A stretch of DNA of 13,993 bases from NCBI GenBank assembly GCA_030608865.1, contig JAUWDI010000005.1:1-13993 (forward strand), written 5' to 3'. Under the pieces are notes generated by a model. The model saw nothing but the letters and a program-made list of their open reading frames with translations. It was not told where the DNA came from and searched no databases. A program made the translations under genes and the position numbers. The stretch comes from Anaerolineales bacterium. GTDB taxonomy: Bacteria > Chloroflexota > Anaerolineae > Anaerolineales > E44-bin32. Positions 1 through 6,205 of the stretch are shown here, in pieces (position 1 is the first letter of the stretch; each line of letters opens with the position of its first letter).

Positions 1-440
1 GGAGCATATTCGACGAGTGTAAGTCCCCCGTCACCGCTCCAGGCTGTCGGGTCGAGGATCTCGGTGCCAGGCGCTTTGTTCGCATTCACCAGATTTTTAT
101 CGATCTTATCCTCATAGCGCCCCATGCCTGTTTCTTGCCAAGCTTCGTAGGCGAGGAGCTGTGCGTTTTCGCGCATTACGCGGCGGATGTGTTGAATCAT
201 CTGCTCGCGGATGGAGAGGGGCAGCTCGTTTAACTGCTTATATGCCAATCGTGCAGCGGCGACAGCGCTATCAACATCAGCGAAGAGATTGTCGCCATGG
301 CGTAGGGCGGGCGCCGGTGGGGGCGGCTGCACAGGATCTTTGGGCTCTGGCAGCGGTCCATGCCGCACGCGCTCCCCTTGCTGAAGTTCGTCCATAACCT
401 GTTGGACGATGGCGTCAATTCGTGTGTCGTCCAACATCAT
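1..440 (-). CDS. CoA-acylating aldehyde dehydrogenase, PduP/EutE-like (N-terminal part, BMC cargo)
   Basis: The gene runs off the left edge; about 146 N-terminal residues are visible, so the catalytic Cys cannot be checked. The family oxidises an aldehyde (here probably acetaldehyde from DeoC) to acyl-CoA with NAD+ inside a microcompartment. Residues 3-20 ([18 protein letters not shown]) form an amphipathic helix typical of encapsulation peptides. A Pro-rich linker follows (about residues 29-46, with PPPPAPA), and then the start of an aldehyde dehydrogenase fold, with an [20 protein letters not shown] helix and an [14 protein letters not shown] segment as in PduP and EutE. The chosen ATG (438-440) overlaps the TGA stop of the upstream vertex-protein gene, which suggests translational coupling; a second ATG lies at 435-437. 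It is the last gene of the operon seen here. The family call is solid; substrate preference is inferred from context. Confidence 0.88.
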   Translation of the reverse strand, partial: MMLDDTRIDAIVQQVMDELQQGERVRHGPLPEPKDPVQPPPPAPALRHGDNLFADVDSAVAAARLAYKQLNELPLSIREQMIQHIRRVMRENAQLLAYEAWQETGMGRYEDKIDKNLVNANKAPGTEILDPTAWSGDGGLTLVEYA

Positions 441-736
441 CCAGCCCCTGATTTGTCATACTTCACCACACCATCGACTTCGAGAACATCAACGATGGCC
501 ATGATCACGCCGTCGCAAGGTCGCTCGCGGGTGAACTTCGTTTGCCGGGCGGCGCTGCCTGTGGCGTATAGAACGACTTCGCCTAATCCTGCGCCAACGG
601 CATCCGCAGCCACACGATAGCCGCCCGTCTCCTTGCCCTCGATGTCGAGCTGCTTGAGCACAAGAAACTTGAGACTCTCGAGACTTTCCTCTTTTCGAGT
701 GGCGACAAGCGTGCCAACAACTTTACCTAGTAGCAT
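437..736 (-). CDS. BMC-P pentameric vertex protein, EutN/CcmL family
   Basis: This 99-residue protein belongs to the EutN/CcmL/CsoS4 family, whose pentamers cap the vertices of the icosahedral shell. It opens [19 protein letters not shown], the usual first beta strand and loop. It continues with [13 protein letters not shown], then a [23 protein letters not shown] segment that matches the family core, and ends with IVDVLEVDG. The ATG at 734-736 is chosen because a GGAG lies 6 nt upstream and the product then has normal family length. An open frame upstream (from a GTG at 847) adds 37 residues with no family character. The stop overlaps the dehydrogenase start. The gene is separated from the BMC-H gene by about 190 nt, the largest gap in the operon. 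Confidence 0.93.
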   Translation of the reverse strand: MLLGKVVGTLVATRKEESLESLKFLVLKQLDIEGKETGGYRVAADAVGAGLGEVVLYATGSAARQTKFTRERPCDGVIMAIVDVLEVDGVVKYDKSGAG

Positions 737-926
737 AGGGCACTCCATTTCGATGACCGCTGGGTTCGGGCGAAACAATGTTGCTGACGGGGAAGCAAGC
801 CGTTTTGAAGGTGCGGTCCTGTCTCGCTCCGCTTCCTCGAGGAACACGTTCTCGATTCCCCGTCGTGATATTTCGAATCGCCCTCAGTACACGATCACCA
901 ATGTCGTCGGTCAGTGCAGCGTGAGT
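737..926 (-). other. Structured intercistronic gap between BMC-H and BMC-P genes
   Basis: This 190-nt gap has no gene with a usable start. It contains a perfect 9-bp inverted repeat (GACGGGGAA at 786-794 and TTCCCCGTC at 856-864). Between the arms lies a 12-bp perfect palindrome, TTCCTCGAGGAA (833-844). The transcript could therefore fold into a branched structure between the abundant hexamer gene and the vertex gene, which is needed in far smaller amounts. No T-run follows, so it does not look like a full intrinsic terminator. The frame of the BMC-H gene also stays open for 67 codons after its stop, to a TAA at 723-725. A regulatory role is inference. Confidence 0.4.
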
Positions 927-1235
927 TTAGCTCTCCGCCGGTCCCCGACCGAGTGGCAGTGTGACGTCCACGTTTGCATGCGGGCGCGGGATTACATGAA
1001 TGGCGGCAACTTCGCCGACCTTCTCCGCTCCGCGTGCGCCGGCTTCAACAGCAGCTTTAACCGCTGCGACGTCGCCTCGCACGACGGCGGTGACAAAACC
1101 TCCGCCGGTCTTCTCGTACGAGACCAATTCGACTTTGGCGGCCTTAACCATCGCGTCCGCGGCTTCGACCATCGCCGGATAGCTTTTGCATTCGACCATG
1201 CCGAGTGCTTCCGTCATTCCGTATTCTTCTGCCAT
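927..1235 (-). CDS. BMC-H hexameric shell protein, PduA/CcmK-like
   Basis: A 102-residue single BMC domain protein that forms the hexagonal tiles of the shell facets. The sequence opens [19 protein letters not shown], the standard first strand, and goes on through [18 protein letters not shown] to the pore loop KTGGGF, at the family position of the central pore. [14 protein letters not shown] is the conserved second helix. The C-terminal tail ([13 protein letters not shown]) is also usual for the family. The ATG at 1233-1235 has an AGGAGG 5 nt upstream; a longer in-frame start adds 18 residues that do not belong to the domain. It is the only BMC-H gene visible; more may lie past the left edge. 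A strong ribosome site and an upstream hairpin fit its role as the most abundant shell part. Confidence 0.95.
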   Translation of the reverse strand: MAEEYGMTEALGMVECKSYPAMVEAADAMVKAAKVELVSYEKTGGGFVTAVVRGDVAAVKAAVEAGARGAEKVGEVAAIHVIPRPHANVDVTLPLGRGPAES

Positions 1236-1313
1236 GTGATCCTCCTGAGTAGCAAGATTTACTTTCTTTGATAGATATTCCCGGCTCAATATTTGGGCAA
1301 TCTGGTTTCACCT

Positions 1314-1339
1314 GACGTGAATTGAAATTCTTTCACGTC
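1314..1339 (-). promoter_or_regulatory. Intercistronic stem-loop upstream of the BMC-H gene
   Basis: A perfect 8-bp inverted repeat, GACGTGAA (1314-1321) and TTCACGTC (1332-1339), with a 10-nt loop lies in the 125-nt gap between the BMC-T stop and the BMC-H start. On the transcribed (minus) strand no T-run follows, so it is not a normal terminator. Such hairpins can mark RNA processing or protect the 5' end of a downstream segment, which would suit raised expression of the major shell protein. The repeat is seen directly; the function is inferred. Confidence 0.4.
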
Positions 1340-1360
1340 TTCTTTGGATAGCCTTCGAAC

Positions 1361-1999
1361 TCACTCTTTGCGTTTCGATGCCACTTCACGACCGCTTACA
1401 CCTTCGATCGAGGCCACCGCCGCGCTGTATCCTGCCATGATGTCACGCTCTTCGCCGCCGAGGTATACCCGACCGAAGCTTCCGAAGGCGCGCACATCGA
1501 GGATGTTTATATTGGCGGCTTTCTCCGCTTCATTAGCGGCGAGAGCTGCATAGCCGGCGGGCTCTACTTCCAAAACATACAAGGTTTGCCCGGCTAACAG
1601 CATATGCCCGTAGCGCATGCGGTTGATCAGCTGGACCTGGTGGGCGTCGATATTGCGGATGATCTGACTGGAAACGACGCGCGGTTTTATACGGTCCGAT
1701 TCTTCCAGGCCAAGCGCTTCGAGAATTGCTGCACCCGCTGCGCGCACCTCTGCTTGGTCACTGTGGTGCACCTCGAGCAGCCCGAATAAGCGCTCCACAA
1801 TCTGCATGCCCGGACGCACTCGCGTGGCTTTAAGGGCAATATCAGTTATGCGATTAATTTCAATGCCGGGGGATATTTCCACCCATAGAGATGTATCGTT
1901 AGGGAGGGGGAGAAATCCCTTGACAACTGTGCCTAAGTAGCCGGCATGCTGCAGCTGCAGATTATCGAGAAAAACGTATGTGCGTAGATCAACGGTCAT
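1361..1999 (-). CDS. BMC-T double-domain trimeric shell protein, CsoS1D-like
   Basis: A 212-residue protein with two BMC domains in tandem, which trimerises into a pseudohexamer. Domain 1 covers about residues 3-100 ([10 protein letters not shown], then [17 protein letters not shown] and [17 protein letters not shown]). Domain 2 covers about 105-205 ([64 protein letters not shown]). The Glu69-Arg70 pair in VERLFG matches the Glu-Arg pair that gates the large pore in CsoS1D-type trimers, some of which stack face to face. The ATG at 1997-1999 has AGGAGG 7 nt upstream, and the gene starts 12 nt after the deoC stop. It probably lets larger metabolites or cofactors through the shell. The gating role here is inferred from the motif. 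Confidence 0.9.
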   Translation of the reverse strand: MTVDLRTYVFLDNLQLQHAGYLGTVVKGFLPLPNDTSLWVEISPGIEINRITDIALKATRVRPGMQIVERLFGLLEVHHSDQAEVRAAGAAILEALGLEESDRIKPRVVSSQIIRNIDAHQVQLINRMRYGHMLLAGQTLYVLEVEPAGYAALAANEAEKAANINILDVRAFGSFGRVYLGGEERDIMAGYSAAVASIEGVSGREVASKRKE

Positions 2000-2011
2000 A
2001 GATGATCCTCC

Positions 2012-2923
2012 TTACTGATTTCCGTTCGTGGATCCCTGGGCAATCTTGACACTTGCGCTTGCGCCGATGCGAGAGGCGCCGGCAGCGATCATCTTCTGGG
2101 CATCTTCGAATGTGCTGATCCCGCCTGCCGCCTTAACCCCGATTGAAGGCCCAACAACACGGCGCATAAGGGCGACGTCTTCAGGCGTCGCCCCGCCTGG
2201 TCCAAATCCGGTTGATGTTTTTACGAAGTCCGCCCCGGCGACTTTGGAGAGCTGCGAGGCAATAACTTTCTCTTCATCCGTCAGCAATGCAGCTTCGATA
2301 ATGACTTTTAGAATCGCATTCCCTGCGTGGCACACTCGGGCGATGGAGGCAATGTCGCGCTCGACGAGTTCGTAGTCGCGGGATTTCAATGCGCCGACGT
2401 TGATGACCATGTCGACCTCGGTCGCCCCGTCGCGGATGGCTTGTTGAGTCTCGAAGACCTTAACCTCCGTCGGTGTCGCCCCGAGCGGAAAACCCACAAC
2501 TGTGCATACAGGCACTCCGCTTCCCTCGAGAAGCTCTGCACAGAGTTTTACATTCGTCGGGTTGATGCATACCGATGCAAACTGATATTTCCGTGCTTCG
2601 TAGCAAAGCTGGGCGATCTGATCATGCGTTGCCTCCGCTTTCAGCAAAGTGTGGTCGATGAAATGGGCGACGCTCGTGTCCGTCGGCGCGATGCCAAGTG
2701 TGCTGGCGACGCGGTCAGCGCCTGCGGTGACGACGGGATGGACGTGGTCCATATAAGTGTCGGGGCAGATGTCTGGCGCGCGTGATCCTCCGTTTTTGGC
2801 GGAGGGCATCGCCTGGTCGTCCTGGATCAGGATCAGGACCTGGCGTGTGATTTGCTCGATGATGCATTCGATTGTCGCGTCATCTAGCTCTCTCGTCTTT
2901 TTTACCTGTAAATTCATTTCCAT
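2012..2923 (-). CDS. deoC: Deoxyribose-phosphate aldolase with encapsulation peptide
   Basis: Class I aldolase that splits 2-deoxy-D-ribose 5-phosphate into acetaldehyde and D-glyceraldehyde 3-phosphate. The catalytic core starts near residue 85 ([15 protein letters not shown]). It contains [13 protein letters not shown] with the conserved Asp, [12 protein letters not shown] with the Schiff-base Lys (about residue 235), and GVKAAGGI with the second active-site Lys (about residue 264). Ordinary bacterial DeoC is about 220-260 residues; this one has some 80 extra N-terminal residues. These include an amphipathic helix, [20 protein letters not shown], of the encapsulation-peptide kind and a low-complexity linker. 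The start is uncertain: AGGAG at 2935-2939 is 5 nt from a TTG (2927-2929) and 11 nt from the ATG used here. It lies 30 nt after rpiB and 12 nt before the BMC-T gene, so it is clearly operonic. The likely role is luminal supply of acetaldehyde. Confidence 0.95.
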   Translation of the reverse strand: MEMNLQVKKTRELDDATIECIIEQITRQVLILIQDDQAMPSAKNGGSRAPDICPDTYMDHVHPVVTAGADRVASTLGIAPTDTSVAHFIDHTLLKAEATHDQIAQLCYEARKYQFASVCINPTNVKLCAELLEGSGVPVCTVVGFPLGATPTEVKVFETQQAIRDGATEVDMVINVGALKSRDYELVERDIASIARVCHAGNAILKVIIEAALLTDEEKVIASQLSKVAGADFVKTSTGFGPGGATPEDVALMRRVVGPSIGVKAAGGISTFEDAQKMIAAGASRIGASASVKIAQGSTNGNQ

Positions 2924-2953
2924 TACCAATCTAGCTCCTAGAATTAAGTATGA

Positions 2954-4171
2954 TTACTTTGTGAATCGCCGTTCGATCTGCATGATCTTATCCACGCGGT
3001 GGGCGTGTCTTCCGCCGCCAAATGCAGTCTCCAGCCAGGTCTTCACAATCTGCTTCGATAAATTCACGCCTAAAAGCCCTGCGCCGAGGGTTAAGACATT
3101 TGCGTTGTTGTGCTCCCGGCTATTTGCGGCCGTCGCCTGGTCATAGCACATTGACGCCCGCACGCCGGGCACCTTATTCGCCGTCATGCATGAGCCAATG
3201 CCCGCTCCGTCGATGATGATTCCGCGCCAGGCGCGATCATCAGCCACGAGTTGGGCCACAGCGAAAGCGAAATCAGGGTAGTCGACTGATTCCGCGCTGT
3301 TGGTTCCGCAGTCGATGACCCCGTAGCCGAGCTCTCCCAGAACTATTTTCAAGCTCTCTTTCAGCGCATATCCGCCATGATCCGCCCCGATTGCGACCTT
3401 TTTGTCACTGCCGTCTCCTGGAGTGGGTGTGGGGACCGTAGCCTTCGAAGGAGATGCAGCTAGTTGTCCTTTAAGCATGGTTATTCGACGTTCCATAGCG
3501 GCTTGCCGTGCAAGGGGTGTGACTAAGAATCCCGACGGAATTTTGAATTCGCTGCCGTGCGGCAAATCCTTAATGTCCAGCTCCGTCACGAGTTGCTCTG
3601 TCGATCGCTGCGAGGGTTGGAAGTGGTGGCCGATAGTTTCGATTCGTTCCTCGGTCACACCTGTAGTGGGGACGATGGAGAGGGCTTGTGAGCCAGTAGA
3701 ATCGCCTTCTCGGATCGTGATGTGGCGATCCATCGCCACTTGTCGAGCCAGTGGTGTGACTAATGCGCCCTGAGGGACAGTGATGAATCCGCCAAAAGGA
3801 AGATCTTTGAAGTCCTGTTCGGTGACCAACTGGTCTGCCGTTCGTTGTGGTAGGTTGAAATGTCTCCCTGTCGTCTCAATCTTCTCTGTGCTGACCTTTG
3901 AGTCTGGAACGATCGATAATGCTTGTGAGTCGGGTTCACTATCTCTAAGGATTGATATGTGGCGATCCATCGCCACTTGACGTGCAAGCGGGGTGACTAT
4001 TGAGTCTTTTGAAACTATGATTTCTCCCCCATAGGGGAGGTCATTCATATCGAGTTCTGTGACCAAGCCGCGTCGCGTGCTCTTTGAAAGCGTAGGGACA
4101 GGGTTCGATTTTCCCAACGTCCTGTAAACAACTCGACTCACGAGATTTCGGATATTTTTCTCGTTACTCAC
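2954..4171 (-). CDS. RpiB-type isomerase fused to three tandem EutQ/EutT-like N-terminal domains
   Basis: A 405-residue protein. Residues 4-20 form an amphipathic helix (EKNIRNLVSRVVYRTLG), probably an encapsulation peptide. Three repeats follow, starting LVTEL/LVTEQ/LVTEL at residues 36, 115 and 194, exactly 79 residues apart. Each carries a G-rich turn, then VTPLARQ.AM.R.I.I. From memory this resembles the small N-terminal segment of EutQ and EutT. Linkers repeat too (SQALSIVP). After a Pro/Thr linker (about 238-256), residues 258-400 are a complete RpiB domain: VAIGADHGGYALKE, ESVDYPDFA, GAGIGS.MTANKVPG, NSREHNNANVLTLGA, GGRHAHRVDKI. The usual catalytic Cys of ICGTG is Asp321 (IIDGAG). RpiB interconverts ribose and ribulose 5-phosphate; the true substrate here is open. 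The start is GTG with AGGAG 9 nt upstream. It is 64 nt after gntR. Confidence 0.9.
   Translation of the reverse strand: MSNEKNIRNLVSRVVYRTLGKSNPVPTLSKSTRRGLVTELDMNDLPYGGEIIVSKDSIVTPLARQVAMDRHISILRDSEPDSQALSIVPDSKVSTEKIETTGRHFNLPQRTADQLVTEQDFKDLPFGGFITVPQGALVTPLARQVAMDRHITIREGDSTGSQALSIVPTTGVTEERIETIGHHFQPSQRSTEQLVTELDIKDLPHGSEFKIPSGFLVTPLARQAAMERRITMLKGQLAASPSKATVPTPTPGDGSDKKVAIGADHGGYALKESLKIVLGELGYGVIDCGTNSAESVDYPDFAFAVAQLVADDRAWRGIIIDGAGIGSCMTANKVPGVRASMCYDQATAANSREHNNANVLTLGAGLLGVNLSKQIVKTWLETAFGGGRHAHRVDKIMQIERRFTK
3720..3742. repeat. Direct repeat copy 1 inside the triplicated domain (pairs with 3957-3979)
   Basis: A 23-nt stretch here is identical to 3957-3979, exactly 237 bp (79 codons) away, within copies 2 and 1 of the repeated domain. 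Each copy holds an inverted repeat, GTGGCGAT and ATCGCCAC, around a 2-nt centre (3722-3739 and 3959-3976). The third domain copy, at 3494-3496 for the same Met codon, keeps the register but has lost this identity. It points to fairly recent duplication or gene conversion between copies 1 and 2, or to selection on the encoded VAMDRH peptide. Confidence 0.75.
3957..3979. repeat. Direct repeat copy 2 inside the triplicated domain (pairs with 3720-3742)
   Basis: Partner of the repeat at 3720-3742, identical over 23 nt and located in the first of the three domain copies of the isomerase fusion gene. It carries the same short palindrome at 3959-3976. Confidence 0.75.
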
Positions 4172-4235
4172 GAATGCTTTCTCCTAAACACTGATCGCCA
4201 TGTGCGCGGGGCAGGGTGCCTCGATCACATCGCCC

Positions 4236-5069
4236 TCAGATCAGGAACTCCTCTTCTTGCTTGATGCCCATGGCCTCGCGCAGCTTTCCTTGGCCTTGAA
4301 AGCGCAGGATCTCAACTTCAAAGCGTGACCGGTCTCCCCGGAACAAGGCATGGAAGTATTCAATGGGCGTGCCATCCTCTAAATAGCTGATGCTCTCGAT
4401 GCGGATTAGGGGTGATCCAAGCTCGATTTCCAGAAGGTTTGATTGCTGCTCGTTAGCCCCGACAGCATCGATCAATCGCCGACCACGCACGATTCTCAGG
4501 TCGTATTCCTTCTCCAAATATGCGTAGAGTGACTCTTCGGTGAGGTCTGCGGAAACCAACTTGCGGCAAGGTTCATAGGGTAAGAAGGAAGCTACGAGAA
4601 CCACCGGTTCTTCTTCGACATATCGCAAGCGGTTTATCTTGATCACCGGTGTGAGGTCTTCCAATTGAAGATTGGTGGCTACTTTTTGAGAGGCGGGCAA
4701 GATCGATTGTTCGAGGATTTTGTCCGCCATTTTTAATCCCCGCTCGGTCATATCTTGATGGAAGCCGACGAGTGAGTGCACAAGGCTCGTGCTGCTGATC
4801 TTCGGCTCGGCGACGAAAGTGCCCTTGCCTTTCTCGCGCAAGACCATGCCCTCGTATGTCATTTCTTTTAGCGCCTGCCGAACGACTGTCCGGCTAACTC
4901 CGAAATGCTGGCAAAGTTCCGGTTCGCTAGGGAGCTGATCGCCGGGTTGCCAGTGTCCGCTCTCAATTTGCTCGATCAGGACATTTTTAAGCTGGATATA
5001 ATAGGGAAGAGGGGAATTCCGATCGATGGACATTCCCTGTTTTACTGGCTTTGAACTTCTTGGTGTCAT
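4236..5069 (-). CDS. GntR-family transcriptional regulator, HutC subfamily (wHTH + UTRA)
   Basis: A 277-residue regulator. Residues 22-90 are a winged helix-turn-helix with the family signature (PYYIQLKNVLIEQIESGHW, PGDQLPSEPELCQHFGVSRT, VRQALKEMTYEGMV, GKGTFVAEP). Residues about 105-255 form a UTRA ligand-binding domain (VIKINRLRYVEEEPV, LTEESLYAYLEKEYDLRI, LGSPLIRIESISYLEDGTPIE). HutC-type UTRA domains usually bind a small sugar phosphate or amino-acid-like effector, so a pentose phosphate related to the operon substrate is a reasonable guess. The ATG at 5067-5069 gives a normal N-terminus; an internal ATG (residue 13) is possible but its GGGA is too close. It is the first gene of the BMC operon, 64 nt ahead of the isomerase gene. 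The promoter and inverted repeat upstream suggest control of its own operon. Confidence 0.93.
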   Translation of the reverse strand: MTPRSSKPVKQGMSIDRNSPLPYYIQLKNVLIEQIESGHWQPGDQLPSEPELCQHFGVSRTVVRQALKEMTYEGMVLREKGKGTFVAEPKISSTSLVHSLVGFHQDMTERGLKMADKILEQSILPASQKVATNLQLEDLTPVIKINRLRYVEEEPVVLVASFLPYEPCRKLVSADLTEESLYAYLEKEYDLRIVRGRRLIDAVGANEQQSNLLEIELGSPLIRIESISYLEDGTPIEYFHALFRGDRSRFEVEILRFQGQGKLREAMGIKQEEEFLI

Positions 5070-5092
5070 CTGTGCTCTGTCCCTATCCTGTA

Positions 5093-5104
5093 ACTACATG
5101 TAAT
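5093..5104 (-). promoter_or_regulatory. Second putative operator (direct-repeat half-site) for the GntR regulator
   Basis: The minus strand reads ATTACATGTAGT here, matching ATTACAAGTAGT at 5115-5126 in 11 of 12 positions and 22 bp away, about two helical turns. It contains the small palindrome TACATGTA. A second dimer could bind on the same DNA face as the main operator. It lies in the leader between the predicted start site and the gntR ATG. Confidence 0.4.
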
Positions 5105-5117
5105 GCTATTGCTCACT

Positions 5118-5141
5118 ACTTGTAATCTTGTCATTACAAGT
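5118..5141. promoter_or_regulatory. Inverted-repeat operator at the BMC operon start site
   Basis: A perfect inverted repeat with 9-bp arms, ACTTGTAAT (5118-5126) and ATTACAAGT (5133-5141), and a 6-bp spacer. It begins 6 bp downstream of the predicted -10 box, so it covers the likely transcription start. Size, symmetry and position next to a GntR/HutC gene fit an autorepressor operator. The symmetry is seen directly; binding is inferred. Confidence 0.65.
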
Positions 5142-5147
5142 TAAGGA

Positions 5148-5176
5148 ATTCTATAAGATTTGCGGATTAATGTCAA
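5148..5176 (-). promoter_or_regulatory. Sigma70-type promoter of the gntR-BMC operon
   Basis: On the minus strand a perfect -35 box TTGACA (5171-5176) is followed by a 17-nt spacer and the -10 box TAGAAT (5148-5153). The upstream flank is AT-rich, as in UP elements. The start would fall near 5141, inside the inverted repeat. The distance to the gntR ATG is about 70 nt. This is the best promoter match in the window. Confidence 0.75.
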
Positions 5177-5275
5177 GTAGTTGGTTTGGATTAGTAATTA
5201 TGTAAAGCTTACGCGGCGCGATATGAATGGGGATGAAGGGAGCGTGGTCCTCGAGCTGGAAAGACAAGGGTAATG

Positions 5276-5302
5276 AAAAAGGGAGGTCGCGAGCGACCTC
5301 CC
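5276..5302 (-). terminator. Rho-independent terminator of the DoxX-family gene
   Basis: GGGAGGTCG (5281-5289) pairs with CGACCTCCC (5294-5302) around a 4-nt loop, followed on the minus strand by five T (5276-5280). It lies just after the DoxX-like gene and about 100 bp before the BMC promoter, so it insulates the two units. Confidence 0.88.
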
Positions 5303-5324
5303 TGGCTTTACGACCAAGTGATTT

Positions 5325-5807
5325 TTAGAAGATGCCCAATAAACTATCCAAGCTCCAGACGGCGCCAGCATCTAGCATAATTATGATTACCTGCGCTGCG
5401 ATCATCATCAAGTTCTGACCTTGCTCACATTGATATGCCGGATTGACAGATCTATCCTTAGGTTTGACGCCTGCAAGCGCAAGGTAGTTAAGGTTCATGA
5501 AGATGCCGACGAGCGCCGAAATTGGTGTCAGAAATCCGAGTGTCAGCCCGATCCCCGTTGCCGTCTCGCCAGCGATCACGAGGTAGGGGAACCAGCTGCG
5601 GTTTTTGCTGACCATGGACTTGATCAAAGAAGCGAAGGCCGGCACGGGATGGTTATCCGCCAGGGAAATCGTCCAGTCGACCATGCCTCCATCGATGAAT
5701 TTGCGGAGCGGTTTGTGCAGCACACTCTTGATCCACCACAAACCGACAGCAATGCGTAAGATCGCCAACCAATGGCTAGCACTGAGAAAACCGAAAATAT
5801 CTTGCAT
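5325..5807 (-). CDS. DoxX/DoxD-family integral membrane protein
   Basis: A 160-residue membrane protein with about four hydrophobic segments: residues about 10-28 (HWLAILRIAVGLWWIKS), 72-92 (FPYLVIAGETATGIGLTLGF), 93-113 (LTPISALVGIFMNLNYLALAG) and 133-157 (MMIAAQVIIIMLDAGAVWSL). The R-x2-VG-x-WW start, the GE-ATGIGL-LG segment and the NLNYL-LAG motif are characteristic of the DoxX/TQO-small-subunit DoxD family. The family includes a thiosulfate:quinone oxidoreductase subunit, but most members have no known function. The ATG at 5805-5807 is preceded by GGAGG. It is a single-gene unit closed by a strong terminator, and nothing ties it to the BMC genes except orientation. Confidence 0.8.
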   Translation of the reverse strand: MQDIFGFLSASHWLAILRIAVGLWWIKSVLHKPLRKFIDGGMVDWTISLADNHPVPAFASLIKSMVSKNRSWFPYLVIAGETATGIGLTLGFLTPISALVGIFMNLNYLALAGVKPKDRSVNPAYQCEQGQNLMMIAAQVIIIMLDAGAVWSLDSLLGIF

Positions 5808-6205
5808 GACTCCTCCGTTCTTTTTATTCTTCGAATCTTGCCCGGTCCCTATCCGCTGACCAACCCATTTGGGCTGATTTATTATGTGGCAGGGAGCAGG
5901 TTGTGAATGACTTTCTACACATATAGATGGGTCTGTCCAGTTGTTTTCTTACGTCGCAAATTTAAGGCCAATTGCAGCCTGGTTTTTATATTGATCGCGT
6001 ATTACTGTACATGATTGGAAGCTTTGGTCCGCGTGGCGTGCGCTATCAGCGGATCGTAATGAAGGAGTACGGAAAATAGTGCCAATATCAGCGCGGACAC
6101 AATTTCCGGTCGATCAGAATCTCGAGTATACTTTTTGCTGTTATCACGACCCAAAAAACAATCCAGCAAAATGATGTATTGCTTCGAGAATCATAGGATT
6201 AAATA
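5808..6205. other. Divergent intergenic region between DoxX-like gene and ECF sigma gene
   Basis: 398 bp without a credible gene. For the plus-strand sigma gene a -10-like TATACT (6127-6132) with a weak TTTCCG 18 nt upstream (6103-6108) is the best promoter candidate. For the minus-strand DoxX-like gene a TTCACA-like -35 (5902-5907) and CATAAT (5881-5886) are present, but with a short 15-nt spacer. Neither is strong. I see no RNA gene. Confidence 0.35.

Noticed and set aside
737..847. Longer GTG start for the vertex protein, adding 37 residues
   Set aside because: The extra residues lack family similarity, and the ATG at 734-736 has a well-spaced GGAG.
633..1271. 212-codon open frame on the plus strand across the shell genes
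   Set aside because: It is antisense to clear BMC-H and BMC-P genes and has no recognisable protein features.
5079..5854. Shared 10-mer GGATAGGGAC in the leaders of gntR (5079-5088) and the DoxX-like gene (5845-5854), minus strand
   Set aside because: Matches of this length are expected by chance in a 14-kb window, and no symmetry or flanking similarity supports a common site.
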